Of a stretch of 64,000 bases of DNA, positions 54,959-63,282 are shown piece after piece. Position 1 is the first letter of the stretch. Every line of letters begins with the position of its first letter. Position numbers and translations under genes: made by a program. This DNA comes from Paludibacterium paludis (lineage in GTDB: Bacteria; Pseudomonadota; Gammaproteobacteria; Burkholderiales; Chromobacteriaceae): NCBI RefSeq assembly GCF_018802605.1, contig NZ_CP069161.1:1922001-1986000 (forward strand), in the 5' to 3' direction. Under the pieces are notes generated by a model. The model was not told the DNA's origin, did not search any database, and saw nothing but the letters and a program-made list of their open reading frames with translations.

Positions 54959-56448
54959 GGTTTCATCTTCGCCAGTTGTTGGCGGTAGGCATCCGCCTCT
55001 TTGGCTTGCGATGCCAGAAAATCCTTCATACCGGCCACGCTGTCGTCGGCGATGACGGTCAGCAAGCGATTGCTCGCCTCGGCATAGCGCCCGTCCTCGG
55101 CGTAGTGCGCCGACAAACGGTCGACCACGGCGTGGTTGTCCGGATCGAGTCGGCGAGCGGCTTCCAGTGCGGGAATCGAGTTTTCCGATTCGAGGCTCGC
55201 GACAACGTCAGGATCGTTGGCCTCTTCGGCGGTTGTCGCGGCTTTGGTCGCTCCGGACTGGCCGGGTGCCGACGCCGGTGCCGGCGATGCCACGGTCTTT
55301 TTCGCGTCGCCAGCGGTTTTGTGTTGCACCTTGTGCGGTGCACGGCCCTCGACAAGCCGGAGGGCTGAGTGCCGGCGTACGGCAGACTGAGCATGGTGCG
55401 CCTTGACCGGACGCGCCCTCGCGGTGTGCGCATGGGCCGCGTGGTGTGTCCTGGCCGTGGTGTGGCGGGCGATCCGGTGCGCATGCAATCGTGCGCGGTG
55501 TTTCGCGGCATGGTGCGCCTTGACCGGATGAGCGTGAGCCTTCGCGGTGTGCGCATGGGCCGCGAGGTGTGTCCTGGCCGCGGTGTGGCGGGCGATCCGG
55601 TGCGCATGCAATCGTGCGCGGTGTTTCGCGGCATGGTGCGCCTTGACCGGATGCGCGTGGGCCTTCGCGGTGTGCGCATGGGCCGCGAGGTGTGTCCTGG
55701 CCGCGGTGTGGCGGGCGATCCGGTGCGCATGCAGTCGTGCGCGGTGTTTCGCGGCATGGTGCGCCTTGACCGGATGCGCGTGGGCCTTCGCGGTGTGCGC
55801 GTGGGACGCGTGGCGTACCTTGGTCGCGGTATGGCGAGCGATCTTGGGCGCGTGCAGTCGTGCTCGGTGCAGGTTGGCGTGAACCACCTTGATGGTCGGC
55901 GCGGCGGCGGAGATTTTGGCCGCCAGCGGCGCGACGACGGATTTCGCCACCGGCTGCGCGGGGGGCCGCGCAGTGGCGGTCTTGCCGGCTTTCACCGGCA
56001 ATGGCGCCGGTATGTCTTTCTTGCTGGCAAAGGGAATGGCCGGTGCCGGAGGCGTTGCGCTATGCGGCTTTACTTTGGCCGCCGTGGCGTACTGCGGCAC
56101 GTCCCCGGAAACCGGTGGCGCAACCGGCGGAAGAAGGGAAGGCGCATCGAGCGAAGGCGCCGGCAGCGCGTCCGACACCTGGCTGTCCAGCATGCGGCTG
56201 ATCCGTGCCAGTTCCGCATCTCCCGGTGCTTTAAGGCTGCGCGCCTTGATTAGCCGCGCCAAGTGGGCAAGGCTTCCGCCGCGGCTGTCCATGGCGGTAT
56301 CGGAATGCGCTTGGCGGGTGATGGTCGGCATATCAAGCTCGACCACGGTATCGCCGCTTGCCGCGAAGGCATGACCTGGCACCAGCAGCAGGGCCTGCGA
56401 CATCAGCATCGCGCTCAAAAGACGGCGCAAGGGAAAGGAAACGCGCAT
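54955..56448 (-). CDS. Periplasmic His/Ala/Arg-rich repeat protein with C-terminal TPR-like region
   Basis: 497 residues, no family recognised. Signal peptide (ending HAFAA at about 30), then a Pro/Ala-rich region (90-190), then at about 192-353 a 41-residue tandem repeat with units of the type HRARLHAHRIARHTAARTHL ending KAHHAAK, about four copies, extremely rich in His, Ala and Arg. The C-terminal ~100 residues are acidic and TPR-like (IPALEAARRLDPDNHAVVDR, AHYAEDGRYAEASNRLLTV). It lies between the second ATPase and the prepilin peptidase with tight spacing, so a role in the pilus is likely. The repeat is strongly basic and could bind metal, peptidoglycan or nucleic acid. Confidence 0.8.
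   Translation of the reverse strand: MRVSFPLRRLLSAMLMSQALLLVPGHAFAASGDTVVELDMPTITRQAHSDTAMDSRGGSLAHLARLIKARSLKAPGDAELARISRMLDSQVSDALPAPSLDAPSLLPPVAPPVSGDVPQYATAAKVKPHSATPPAPAIPFASKKDIPAPLPVKAGKTATARPPAQPVAKSVVAPLAAKISAAAPTIKVVHANLHRARLHAPKIARHTATKVRHASHAHTAKAHAHPVKAHHAAKHRARLHAHRIARHTAARTHLAAHAHTAKAHAHPVKAHHAAKHRARLHAHRIARHTAARTHLAAHAHTAKAHAHPVKAHHAAKHRARLHAHRIARHTTARTHHAAHAHTARARPVKAHHAQSAVRRHSALRLVEGRAPHKVQHKTAGDAKKTVASPAPASAPGQSGATKAATTAEEANDPDVVASLESENSIPALEAARRLDPDNHAVVDRLSAHYAEDGRYAEASNRLLTVIADDSVAGMKDFLASQAKEADAYRQQLAKMKP
55391..55875. repeat. 123-bp in-frame tandem repeat, about 3.9 units
   Basis: Successive copies of the GATCCGGTGCGCATGCA core begin at 55471, 55594 and 55717, exactly 123 bp apart; the two central units are nearly identical and the outer ones diverged. 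It encodes the 41-residue repeat of the periplasmic protein. The period keeps frame. Confidence 0.9.
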
Positions 56449-56464
56449 GATGGGGGTGTTCCGG

Positions 56465-57445
56465 TCAGTGTGTGGCGGCGAGCGAGCCGGCGACGCGCCG
56501 GCGAGCCTGCATCTCGATTTCGTGGATCAACTGGTCGGTCCGGCCCTGCCTCAGGCTGGAACGGGCGCTTTGCCCTTCGTTGCCGAACATCGACAGTACG
56601 GAAACCTTCGGAATGGCGCTGCCGTCCGGACGGCGGTGCAACTCCTGATGGATCACGGCCGTCAAACCGTAAGACAGCAGTTCGGACACGTTTTCGACCC
56701 TTGGCCGGGCGAAGGTGGCCAGGCGTTCGATGGCCTGGCGGATATCGCCCGCGTGGGTGGTGGAGATAACCAGGTGGCCGTTCAGCGAGGCCTGAATGGC
56801 CTGGAATGCCACCTCCTCTTCGCGGATCTCGCCGATCATGATGATGTCGGCGGCCGATCGCATCGCCCGCACCATCTGCTGCCGGTAACCACCGTTTTCC
56901 GCGGTGACGGCGACCTGGATGCAGCGGCCCTTGCCGTGAATGCCGTGCATGTTCAGCTCCGGCGGATCCTCGAGCGTCAGCGCCACGCCGCCCAGATCGC
57001 GCAGGCGCGTCAGTACGGTGGCGGCCGCCGTGGTGGTCTTGCCGGTGCCCATTTCGCCGGCGACGACCACCAGCCCGCGCAGATCCGGTTCGAGAAGAAT
57101 GCGGGTCAGCCAGGGCGGCAGCGCGATGTCGTCGAAGGTCTTGACGATCTTGGGCATGCGCCGCAACACGAAAAAGCGCTCACCGAAGGTATCCGTCATC
57201 TGCGAACTGCGGAACATGACGCCATCGAACTGGATCGCGAAGTCCGGGGTGTTCATCTGGGCCAGGCGCTCGAGACAACGCTCCAGCAGTTCATGGGCGG
57301 CTGGCAGGAAGCGTTCGGGCACGTTCTGGCGCACGATGCCTTGCGGTGTCGGAATCTTCACGTCGAAAATGCCGGCACCGACGTAAATATCGATGAATTC
57401 AAGGTCGGCAAGGCAGGCGCGGTTTTCGGTCGTCTCGATGATCAT
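56465..57445 (-). CDS. Second type IV pilus ATPase (PilT/DotB-like)
   Basis: 326 residues of the secretion-ATPase superfamily. Walker A GEMGTGKTT at about 130-138, the Asp box LTLEDPPELNMHGIHGKGR, Walker B ADIIMIGEIREEE (about 199-211) and the His box STTHAGD are all intact. It lacks the Cys4 zinc motif and the N1 domain of PilQ/PilB-type assembly ATPases, so it resembles the retraction or DotB-type class. R64-type pilus operons usually have only PilQ. It follows pilQ by 40 nt. Confidence 0.88.
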   Translation of the reverse strand: MIIETTENRACLADLEFIDIYVGAGIFDVKIPTPQGIVRQNVPERFLPAAHELLERCLERLAQMNTPDFAIQFDGVMFRSSQMTDTFGERFFVLRRMPKIVKTFDDIALPPWLTRILLEPDLRGLVVVAGEMGTGKTTTAAATVLTRLRDLGGVALTLEDPPELNMHGIHGKGRCIQVAVTAENGGYRQQMVRAMRSAADIIMIGEIREEEVAFQAIQASLNGHLVISTTHAGDIRQAIERLATFARPRVENVSELLSYGLTAVIHQELHRRPDGSAIPKVSVLSMFGNEGQSARSSLRQGRTDQLIHEIEMQARRRVAGSLAATH

Positions 57446-57485
57446 GGTCGTGGTCCTGGTTCAATGTCTGTAATCGTTGATTCGT

Positions 57486-59114
57486 TCAAGCCCGGGGCGC
57501 GGCGTCAAGCCAGCGTTCCCGCGCTTCGGGTGTCTCGAAAAAGCGCCCGACGCTGCGTACGGCGTCGCGCGGGTCGATGCTTCCCTGTAAAAGTTTGCGG
57601 ATGGCCACATCGGCCAGCGACAGATAGTTGGGCCGTGCGTGAACGTGGCGGGCCAGACCGATCTTGTCGCTCTCGAGGAAGAGCCGCATCATCGTGGCGT
57701 CGGTCCTGACGACTTCGGCCAGTAATGCCCGTCCGGTGATGCCTTTGCCCTTGCAGCGTTCGCACCCGTCTCCGCGCAGCCGGATGTCGCCTTCATGACG
57801 GGCAACCAGTCCGGCGAGGAAGGGAACGAGTCCGGCCGGGGCATCGCCGATGGCCGCATCCTGGCCCGTCGGGTCGAACGGCCGGCTGCAATGCGGGCAC
57901 AGCGTCTGGATCAGGGTCTGGAACACCAGCCCGCGCACGATCTCGGGATCGGCGAACAGATGGCGGTCGACTCCCAGATCGGCGAAACGCGCCAGTACCC
58001 CGGTGGCGCTGTTGGCGTGGATGGTGGTCCACACCTGGTGGCCGGTCATGGCCGCCTGGATGGCGAGACTGCCCGACGCGCCGTCGCGCACTTCGCCGAT
58101 CATGCAGATGTCCGGATCCAGCCGCAGCATGGCCTTGATCGCCCGCGCGAAGGCGGCGCGCCGCTCTTCCTCGTTGGACGCGTTGCTGACGGGGATCTGC
58201 ACCGCGCCGGGAATGGGGTATTCGGGCGGATCTTCCACCGTCAGGGCCGACAGCTTGCCGTCGGACAGGGTCAGCGCATTGGCCAGCAGGCATTGCAAGG
58301 TGGTGGACTTGCCCGAACCCGTGCCGCCGGCAATCACGGTAATGCCGGCGGGCGCCTCGGTCAGTTCCTCCAGAATGGCCAGCTGCTCGGGCTGAAAACC
58401 GATTTTTTCCGGGGAGGGGGTGGTGTTGCCGCTGGCGTACAACAGCCGCAGCACCATCAGGAATCCGCCCACCTGGGGGGCGGTCGCCACCCTCACACCA
58501 AACAATCGGGACGGCAGGAAGCTTCGGGACATCTTGGCGTCCTGGGTTTCGTTTGGTCTGAAGTCGGCTTCGCTGACATCGCACATCGTGGCGTAAAGAC
58601 AGCGGCACATCGCTTCGATGCGCGATTTTTCCGGGGTCTGGATCTGCTGGATCTCGCCGTTGATGCGGTACAGCACCTGGCAGGTTTCGCCGACCCGGAT
58701 GTGAATGTCGCTGGCGCGTTTGTCCAGCGCATCGACCAGCATCTTGTAGACGGACTGCTGCACCGAACTGGTCGACGGGCTGTTGACCGCGCTGATGGAG
58801 TTCGCCATGCGGTTGTCCGACCTGGCCTGGCTCAGGGTATGCGCCTGGCGGATGGTGGCGATCTGGCTGCGATCGCTCGGAACCAGGCGGACATCCGGCA
58901 CCAGTTCACGGGCGCGGACCGTCTCGATGAAACGGTACACGCCCGGTTCGTTCATGTGGCCCACATCGATCAGCAGGCGCCCGTCGGACAGCAGGCACAG
59001 CGCATCGTCCAGCGAGCGGTCCAGAAACTCGTAGGCCGGACCGGATTCGTCGGAGAGGATTTGCAGTTGCCCGGACAATACGCCTTGCACATCGAGGTGG
59101 TTCATGTTCAGCAT
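57486..59114 (-). CDS. pilQ: Type IVb pilus assembly ATPase PilQ
   Basis: 542 residues. Walker A GGTGSGKST (263-271), Asp box LTVEDPPEYPIPGAVQIPV, Walker B RLDPDICMIGEVRDG (331-345), His box TTIHANSATG, and a zinc-type tetracysteine C406/C409 with C451/C454 (LCPHC; CERCKGKGITGR). It energises pilin polymerisation on the cytoplasmic face together with the PilR-like platform protein. It starts 9 nt after pilP. Confidence 0.92.
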   Translation of the reverse strand: MLNMNHLDVQGVLSGQLQILSDESGPAYEFLDRSLDDALCLLSDGRLLIDVGHMNEPGVYRFIETVRARELVPDVRLVPSDRSQIATIRQAHTLSQARSDNRMANSISAVNSPSTSSVQQSVYKMLVDALDKRASDIHIRVGETCQVLYRINGEIQQIQTPEKSRIEAMCRCLYATMCDVSEADFRPNETQDAKMSRSFLPSRLFGVRVATAPQVGGFLMVLRLLYASGNTTPSPEKIGFQPEQLAILEELTEAPAGITVIAGGTGSGKSTTLQCLLANALTLSDGKLSALTVEDPPEYPIPGAVQIPVSNASNEEERRAAFARAIKAMLRLDPDICMIGEVRDGASGSLAIQAAMTGHQVWTTIHANSATGVLARFADLGVDRHLFADPEIVRGLVFQTLIQTLCPHCSRPFDPTGQDAAIGDAPAGLVPFLAGLVARHEGDIRLRGDGCERCKGKGITGRALLAEVVRTDATMMRLFLESDKIGLARHVHARPNYLSLADVAIRKLLQGSIDPRDAVRSVGRFFETPEARERWLDAAPRA

Positions 59115-59123
59115 CCTTATCAG

Positions 59124-59588
59124 TTACAGAGTGTCGGCGGCTACGCCATTCATATTGGTCAGTGTCGCGCTGTGCCCTTTGCGGCTTACCACGACGCGGC
59201 CGAAATCGATGCGGGTGACTTTCCACTGGTCGAACAGCGCGCTTCCGGCATGAACCAGCGTCTCGCTGTTGTCCGGATAGACCAGTGTCGCCAGGCGGTG
59301 ACTGCCGAACCCTTCGATGGCCTTGACCCTGGGCAGGCTCGATGCGGCATCCGTGGGCCTGGCCTGAGCCTTGACCAACTGGTTTTCCAGGTCGGATTTT
59401 TGCAGTTCCTTCTGCAGGTTGCGGATCTGGTAGTCGATCTGGTTGCCCTGATCCAGCAGTTGACCGGAGGCGCCCGGGGGCGGCAGCGGAGTGTTGGGTT
59501 CGGGAGCCGCGGCATGGGCCGTGGCCGCGATGGAGGCGGCCAGAAGACCGCCGATCAGGCGGTACGTGGTGCGGTTATTGGTAGGCAT
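59124..59588 (-). CDS. pilP: Type IV pilus biogenesis protein PilP
   Basis: 154 residues with a signal peptide (IAATAHAAAPEPN), a short coiled coil (GNQIDYQIRNLQKELQKSDL) and a C-terminal beta domain (IEGFGSHRLATLVYPDNSE ... LTNMNGVAADTL) that fits PilP of R64-type pili. Its start overlaps pilO by 14 bp. It probably connects the inner-membrane PilO complex to the secretin. Confidence 0.85.
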   Translation of the reverse strand: MPTNNRTTYRLIGGLLAASIAATAHAAAPEPNTPLPPPGASGQLLDQGNQIDYQIRNLQKELQKSDLENQLVKAQARPTDAASSLPRVKAIEGFGSHRLATLVYPDNSETLVHAGSALFDQWKVTRIDFGRVVVSRKGHSATLTNMNGVAADTL

Positions 59589-60894
59589 AAAGTTTTCCTG
59601 TCACAGTGAATTGACCGGTGCGGTCCACCAGAATGTCGTCGAAACGCAGGCCCGGAAGTCCGGCGAACAGCGTGTCCAGCTGCGACAGCGTGAAGAGTGG
59701 CGCGCGCTTGACGAATTTCAGGCTGAACGGTTTGAACCGGCTGTTGGGCTGCTGCGGCCGGATGTTTCCCGGGCCCTTGCCGAGCCTCGCCAGTCCGTTC
59801 TTCACATCGGCGCTGCTCGTCAGCTCGGTGAGTCCGTAACGCTGGCCGATGTCGTCCAGTCGGATGGCCGCCGAGACGGTATCGAACACACGGGGGTCAT
59901 CGTTGCGCGCGGGCAGCGTGACCTTCGTGGTCAGGCTGGCGAGTCCCTTTTTGGCATCGAATGCCGCGCCGGGCGCGGCGTGCAGCAGGTCGGCCACTTC
60001 GCCCTTGCCCTGTTTCCATTTGACTGTCGTGGTCAAGGTACGGTTGGCAAGATGGCAGTCGAGACTGTCAAAACTCCAGCCGCCGCGGGTAACCGGCGCA
60101 TCGCTCAGCGCCTTGACGCATTCGAGCAGCACGGTGTGGGCGCCGGCCGTGGCGAGCCAGGGCTTGGGCGGTGGCGGCGGATGGATGGCGGCTTGCGCCG
60201 CGGCGCGCTGTTGCGCCAGATGCTGTTGCCAGGCATGCAGTCCGGTCAGACCTCCGCCCAGCAAAACGATGGCGGCAATGCCGATCGGCCCGTATTTGCG
60301 CACCTTGGGCGGCAAGCGTCGGCTCGGGCTTTGCAGTTTCGGCCACTCGCCCGGCTTGATGCCGGTCAGCAGACTGTCCAGATCCGCTTCGCGAACGGAC
60401 GGGTCGTCGAGTTCGCCCATGAAACGCGTATCGACGAAGACCGCGTCCCACACACCGAGGCTGAGCCGCTGGCGTGCCCAGTCGAGCGCGTCCTCGAACT
60501 GGAACAGGCGGTCCGAGCCGGGCATCACCGCGTCGTTGAGCACGGCGACGAAGGCGAACTGGTCTTCCTGGCCCGGGATGGCGATCAGCGCCATCCAGCT
60601 GCGCGCCGGGGCGTTTTTGGCGATACCGGCCATCAGCGTCAGCGCCAGCGAATGGGCGGTTCCGCTTTTCAGATGTCCCAGACCGACCGCGAGCGGGCGT
60701 TGTGTTTTCGGATCGTTCTGCACGACATGGCGGTTGGGCGCGGGCTGCAGATTGCCGGCCAGTTCCCTGGCCCGTTGCAGCGCCTGCTCCTCCGTCGCGA
60801 CATCGTTGGCGACCGGCATCCAGCTAAGCCCGGTGGCAAAACGCTTGCCCTTGTAGCGAAACAGTTGAATTTGGCCTTCGGTCATGGCGTTCAC
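59575..60894 (-). CDS. pilO2: Type 4b pilus protein PilO2
   Basis: 439 residues: a cytoplasmic N-terminal domain (LFRYKGKRFATGLSWMPVAND ...), one membrane helix at about 201-222 (GPIGIAAIVLLGGGLTGLHAW) and a periplasmic C-terminal domain. This is the PilO2 topology of R64-like and Tcp-like systems. The start overlaps the secretin stop by four bases (ATGA), showing coupling. Confidence 0.87.
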   Translation of the reverse strand: MNAMTEGQIQLFRYKGKRFATGLSWMPVANDVATEEQALQRARELAGNLQPAPNRHVVQNDPKTQRPLAVGLGHLKSGTAHSLALTLMAGIAKNAPARSWMALIAIPGQEDQFAFVAVLNDAVMPGSDRLFQFEDALDWARQRLSLGVWDAVFVDTRFMGELDDPSVREADLDSLLTGIKPGEWPKLQSPSRRLPPKVRKYGPIGIAAIVLLGGGLTGLHAWQQHLAQQRAAAQAAIHPPPPPKPWLATAGAHTVLLECVKALSDAPVTRGGWSFDSLDCHLANRTLTTTVKWKQGKGEVADLLHAAPGAAFDAKKGLASLTTKVTLPARNDDPRVFDTVSAAIRLDDIGQRYGLTELTSSADVKNGLARLGKGPGNIRPQQPNSRFKPFSLKFVKRAPLFTLSQLDTLFAGLPGLRFDDILVDRTGQFTVTGKLYAYQ

Positions 60895-62606
60895 ATCACG
60901 ACGGGAGTAATCGAAATCACCAGTACATCGCGCATGGTGCCGTACTGATGTCCTCCGCCAGGCAGCGGGAACCCCGGGGTCCCGACGCCGTTCTGGCTGG
61001 TGTTGTCGGTTTGCTGGTCAAGACCGGTAAGCAACAGGGTTTCGCCGGAGTGCAGGCGCACTTCCTGCAGCAACTGCCGCTGGGTCAATTCCGGAATGCT
61101 GACGGTGGTGCCAAGATTGGCCGTGCCATCGCCGGCGTTTTTCTTGTCCTTGCCGTTGTCGGTGTCGGTGCTCACCGCCTTGGCGTCGAAGGACTTGATG
61201 CTTTCCACCCGGCTCATGTTCAGCGCCAGATGCAGCAGCAGGTCACGGTGATTGCTGATGGACGGCATCAACTGCATGGTCAGGCCGCTGTTGGCGTACG
61301 CCGTCTGGATCTGAGGCAGAATCACCGTGTTGTTGTCTCCCTGGGAGATTTGCGAGGAGACCGACGACACGTAGGGAATCAGATGCGAGACCGAGATCGG
61401 TACCGGTTTGTTGTTCATCGCCACCACGGTCGCCGATGTCACCAGCGTGGTTTTTCCTTCGGTGCTCAGGGCATTGAACACGGCGGTGTTGTCCGACGCG
61501 CTGCCGGACGAGAAGGTGAGCGCCGGGGGGGCGATGGTCGAACCGATCGAATACCCGCCGCCGCCGAGCTTGACGTTCAGGCCGCGGCCCTTGAGCAAGG
61601 CGCCCAGATTGACGCTCAGGTCATCCTCACGGTCGGTTTCCACCGAGTACACGCGGACGTTGAACATGGCTTGGCGGGTCAGCTTGTTGTTGAGGGCGGT
61701 GATCAGTTTGCCGACCCGGTCGAGGGCTTCGGGAGTATCCGTTACCGTCAATTCGCTGGTCGACGGCGACAGGGAAGCCTTGCCGGACGGACTGAGCATG
61801 AGCTTGACGGTGTCCATCAACTCCTTGTTGATGTCCATCTTGGCCGTGGAACCCGTGGTGCTGTCCGTGGTGCCGGACGAACCGGACGTGGACGACGAGG
61901 AGGACGAGTTACTGGAACCGGAGGAGCCCGAGCTGGTCGACGACGAGCCGGTGCCTCCGGTGGAGCCATCGGTGTCGGTGGTGGCCGGGGTCAGGTCCAT
62001 GTTGAGACTGACGGAATCCTGGAACGGCAGGGCGCTGATGTCGAAGGCGCGGGTTTTCAGTTTGTAAAAGCTGATCTGGCGGCCATCGTAGTCCCAGGCG
62101 GCGTGGTAATGCGCGGCGACGTCATCGAGGAACTGGCTCAGAGGGCCGCTGAAGTTGATGCTGTAACCGCCGTCGCCGGCCGGCATGGCGCCATTCGGGG
62201 CGGGCAGCGCGCTGCCGGCCGAGATGGTGGCGACCATCGGCAGGGCCGGCGCGGCGTCGGCGCTGTTCTCCACTTCGGGAGCCAGGCGAACGGCGATGCC
62301 GGTCAATTGAGTGACGCGATCGGCGACGGACTGCAGGCTGGAGAAGGATCGGTTGAATTCAACACGGTTTTCCAGCGCGGGAATCCGAGCGGGACGCCGG
62401 GTGCTCTGGTGATCATCAAGGAACAGGCCGTTCTTGACGCTGACCATGCCGCCCAGCAGAGTGGACGCATCGACCTTGCTTGCCTGGCCTTGCATCAGGC
62501 CTTCGGCGGTGCGGGTGTTTTGATCGATCCGCTGTTGCAGGCCCGGTGCGGCGCAGCCGGACAATACGGCGGCGATGAGCGATGCGCCGGCGAGTGAGTA
62601 TTTCAT
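60891..62606 (-). CDS. pilN: Type IVb pilus secretin lipoprotein PilN
   Basis: 571 residues. A lipobox AAVLSGCAA gives lipidated Cys18, then N0-type domains, then the secretin beta domain with VETDREDDLSVNLGALLKGR and SVSHLIPYVSSVSSQ and the conserved LRLHSGETLLLTGLDQQ-like end. Forms the outer-membrane channel for the pilus. A stretch of about 40 residues (211-252) is nearly all Ser, Gly and Thr. It follows the TcpQ-like gene by 44 nt. Confidence 0.92.
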   Translation of the reverse strand: MKYSLAGASLIAAVLSGCAAPGLQQRIDQNTRTAEGLMQGQASKVDASTLLGGMVSVKNGLFLDDHQSTRRPARIPALENRVEFNRSFSSLQSVADRVTQLTGIAVRLAPEVENSADAAPALPMVATISAGSALPAPNGAMPAGDGGYSINFSGPLSQFLDDVAAHYHAAWDYDGRQISFYKLKTRAFDISALPFQDSVSLNMDLTPATTDTDGSTGGTGSSSTSSGSSGSSNSSSSSSTSGSSGTTDSTTGSTAKMDINKELMDTVKLMLSPSGKASLSPSTSELTVTDTPEALDRVGKLITALNNKLTRQAMFNVRVYSVETDREDDLSVNLGALLKGRGLNVKLGGGGYSIGSTIAPPALTFSSGSASDNTAVFNALSTEGKTTLVTSATVVAMNNKPVPISVSHLIPYVSSVSSQISQGDNNTVILPQIQTAYANSGLTMQLMPSISNHRDLLLHLALNMSRVESIKSFDAKAVSTDTDNGKDKKNAGDGTANLGTTVSIPELTQRQLLQEVRLHSGETLLLTGLDQQTDNTSQNGVGTPGFPLPGGGHQYGTMRDVLVISITPVVM

Positions 62607-62650
62607 GGGTTTCTGTCTCGTGATTCGTCAGGAAAGTTGGCGTGCGCGGG

Positions 62651-63070
62651 TCATTCCACGAACACGCGAAGAACCTTGTTGCCCTTGTAGAACTGGGCGG
62701 CGATCGGGTCGTCCGTCGAATGGACGCCGTCAAGCAGTTTGGCGACCGCTTCGGGCAGCGTGCCCGGCACGGAGGCCGTGGCGTGGATGCTCAGGCTGTA
62801 GGGCACGTCCCATTTCAGGGTCCAGCCCGCTTGCCGGGTCCAACTGCCAAGTACGTCTTCCACCGAAACCTGATCGGCGTCGATGGTCCACAGGCGGGAT
62901 TGACTCATGTCGATGTCGCCGGCCGTCGCGGGCGCGGCGGGCAGGGCTTGCGCGACCGGCGCGCTCGCCTGGGGCGCGGCGAGAGCCGGGGCGGCTGCGG
63001 CCGTCTGACAGGACAGCGCCAGCCACATGGCGGCGACGGACAGACTGGCCGTAAGTGAATCGGGTCTCAT
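62651..63070 (-). CDS. TcpQ/PilL-like pilus periplasmic protein
   Basis: 139 residues with a signal peptide (MRPDSLTASLSVAAMWLALS then CQTAAAAPA), an Ala/Pro linker and a C-terminal TcpQ-type domain (SVEDVLGSWTRQAGWTLKWDV ... AVAKLLDGV ... FYKGNKVLRVFVE). TcpQ assists secretin stability in the toxin-coregulated pilus. ATG 63070 starts the signal peptide; the upstream frame is not protein-like. It precedes the secretin gene, the usual place. Confidence 0.83.
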   Translation of the reverse strand: MRPDSLTASLSVAAMWLALSCQTAAAAPALAAPQASAPVAQALPAAPATAGDIDMSQSRLWTIDADQVSVEDVLGSWTRQAGWTLKWDVPYSLSIHATASVPGTLPEAVAKLLDGVHSTDDPIAAQFYKGNKVLRVFVE

Positions 63071-63194
63071 GGTGGATGGGCTCCTGAAACTGGGGTTTTC
63101 CGTGATGGTGCTAGTGTCGCGTCGGACAGGGTTGCGTTGAATCGGAGCATTCCTAAACCTGTTTTTCCGGGGTGCGGAATGCGGAAAATGCGAA

Positions 63195-63212
63195 GGCCGC
63201 CCGCGGGCGGCC
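63195..63212. promoter_or_regulatory. GC-rich perfect palindrome between pilR and tcpQ-like genes
   Basis: GGCCGCCCGCGGGCGGCC is self-complementary. It lies in the largest gap of the operon (212 bp). On the minus strand it is followed by TTCGCATTTT, so it might attenuate or terminate transcripts. A second palindrome GGCTCCGGAGCC lies at 63263-63274. Confidence 0.4.
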
Positions 63213-63282
63213 CGAAAAACAGCTAAGCATGCGTCTGATGATCGATAATCGCGATTCCTTCCGGCTCCGGAGCCCACGCGGG

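Noticed and set aside
55391..55875. CRISPR-like direct repeats
   Set aside because: Units are 123 bp with no unique spacers and are in-frame coding repeats.
55369..56253. 294-codon plus-strand frame with a repetitive product across the 123-bp repeat
   Set aside because: The repeat reads through in several frames. The minus-strand frame has signal peptide, TPR-like end, start and operon spacing; the plus frame has none.
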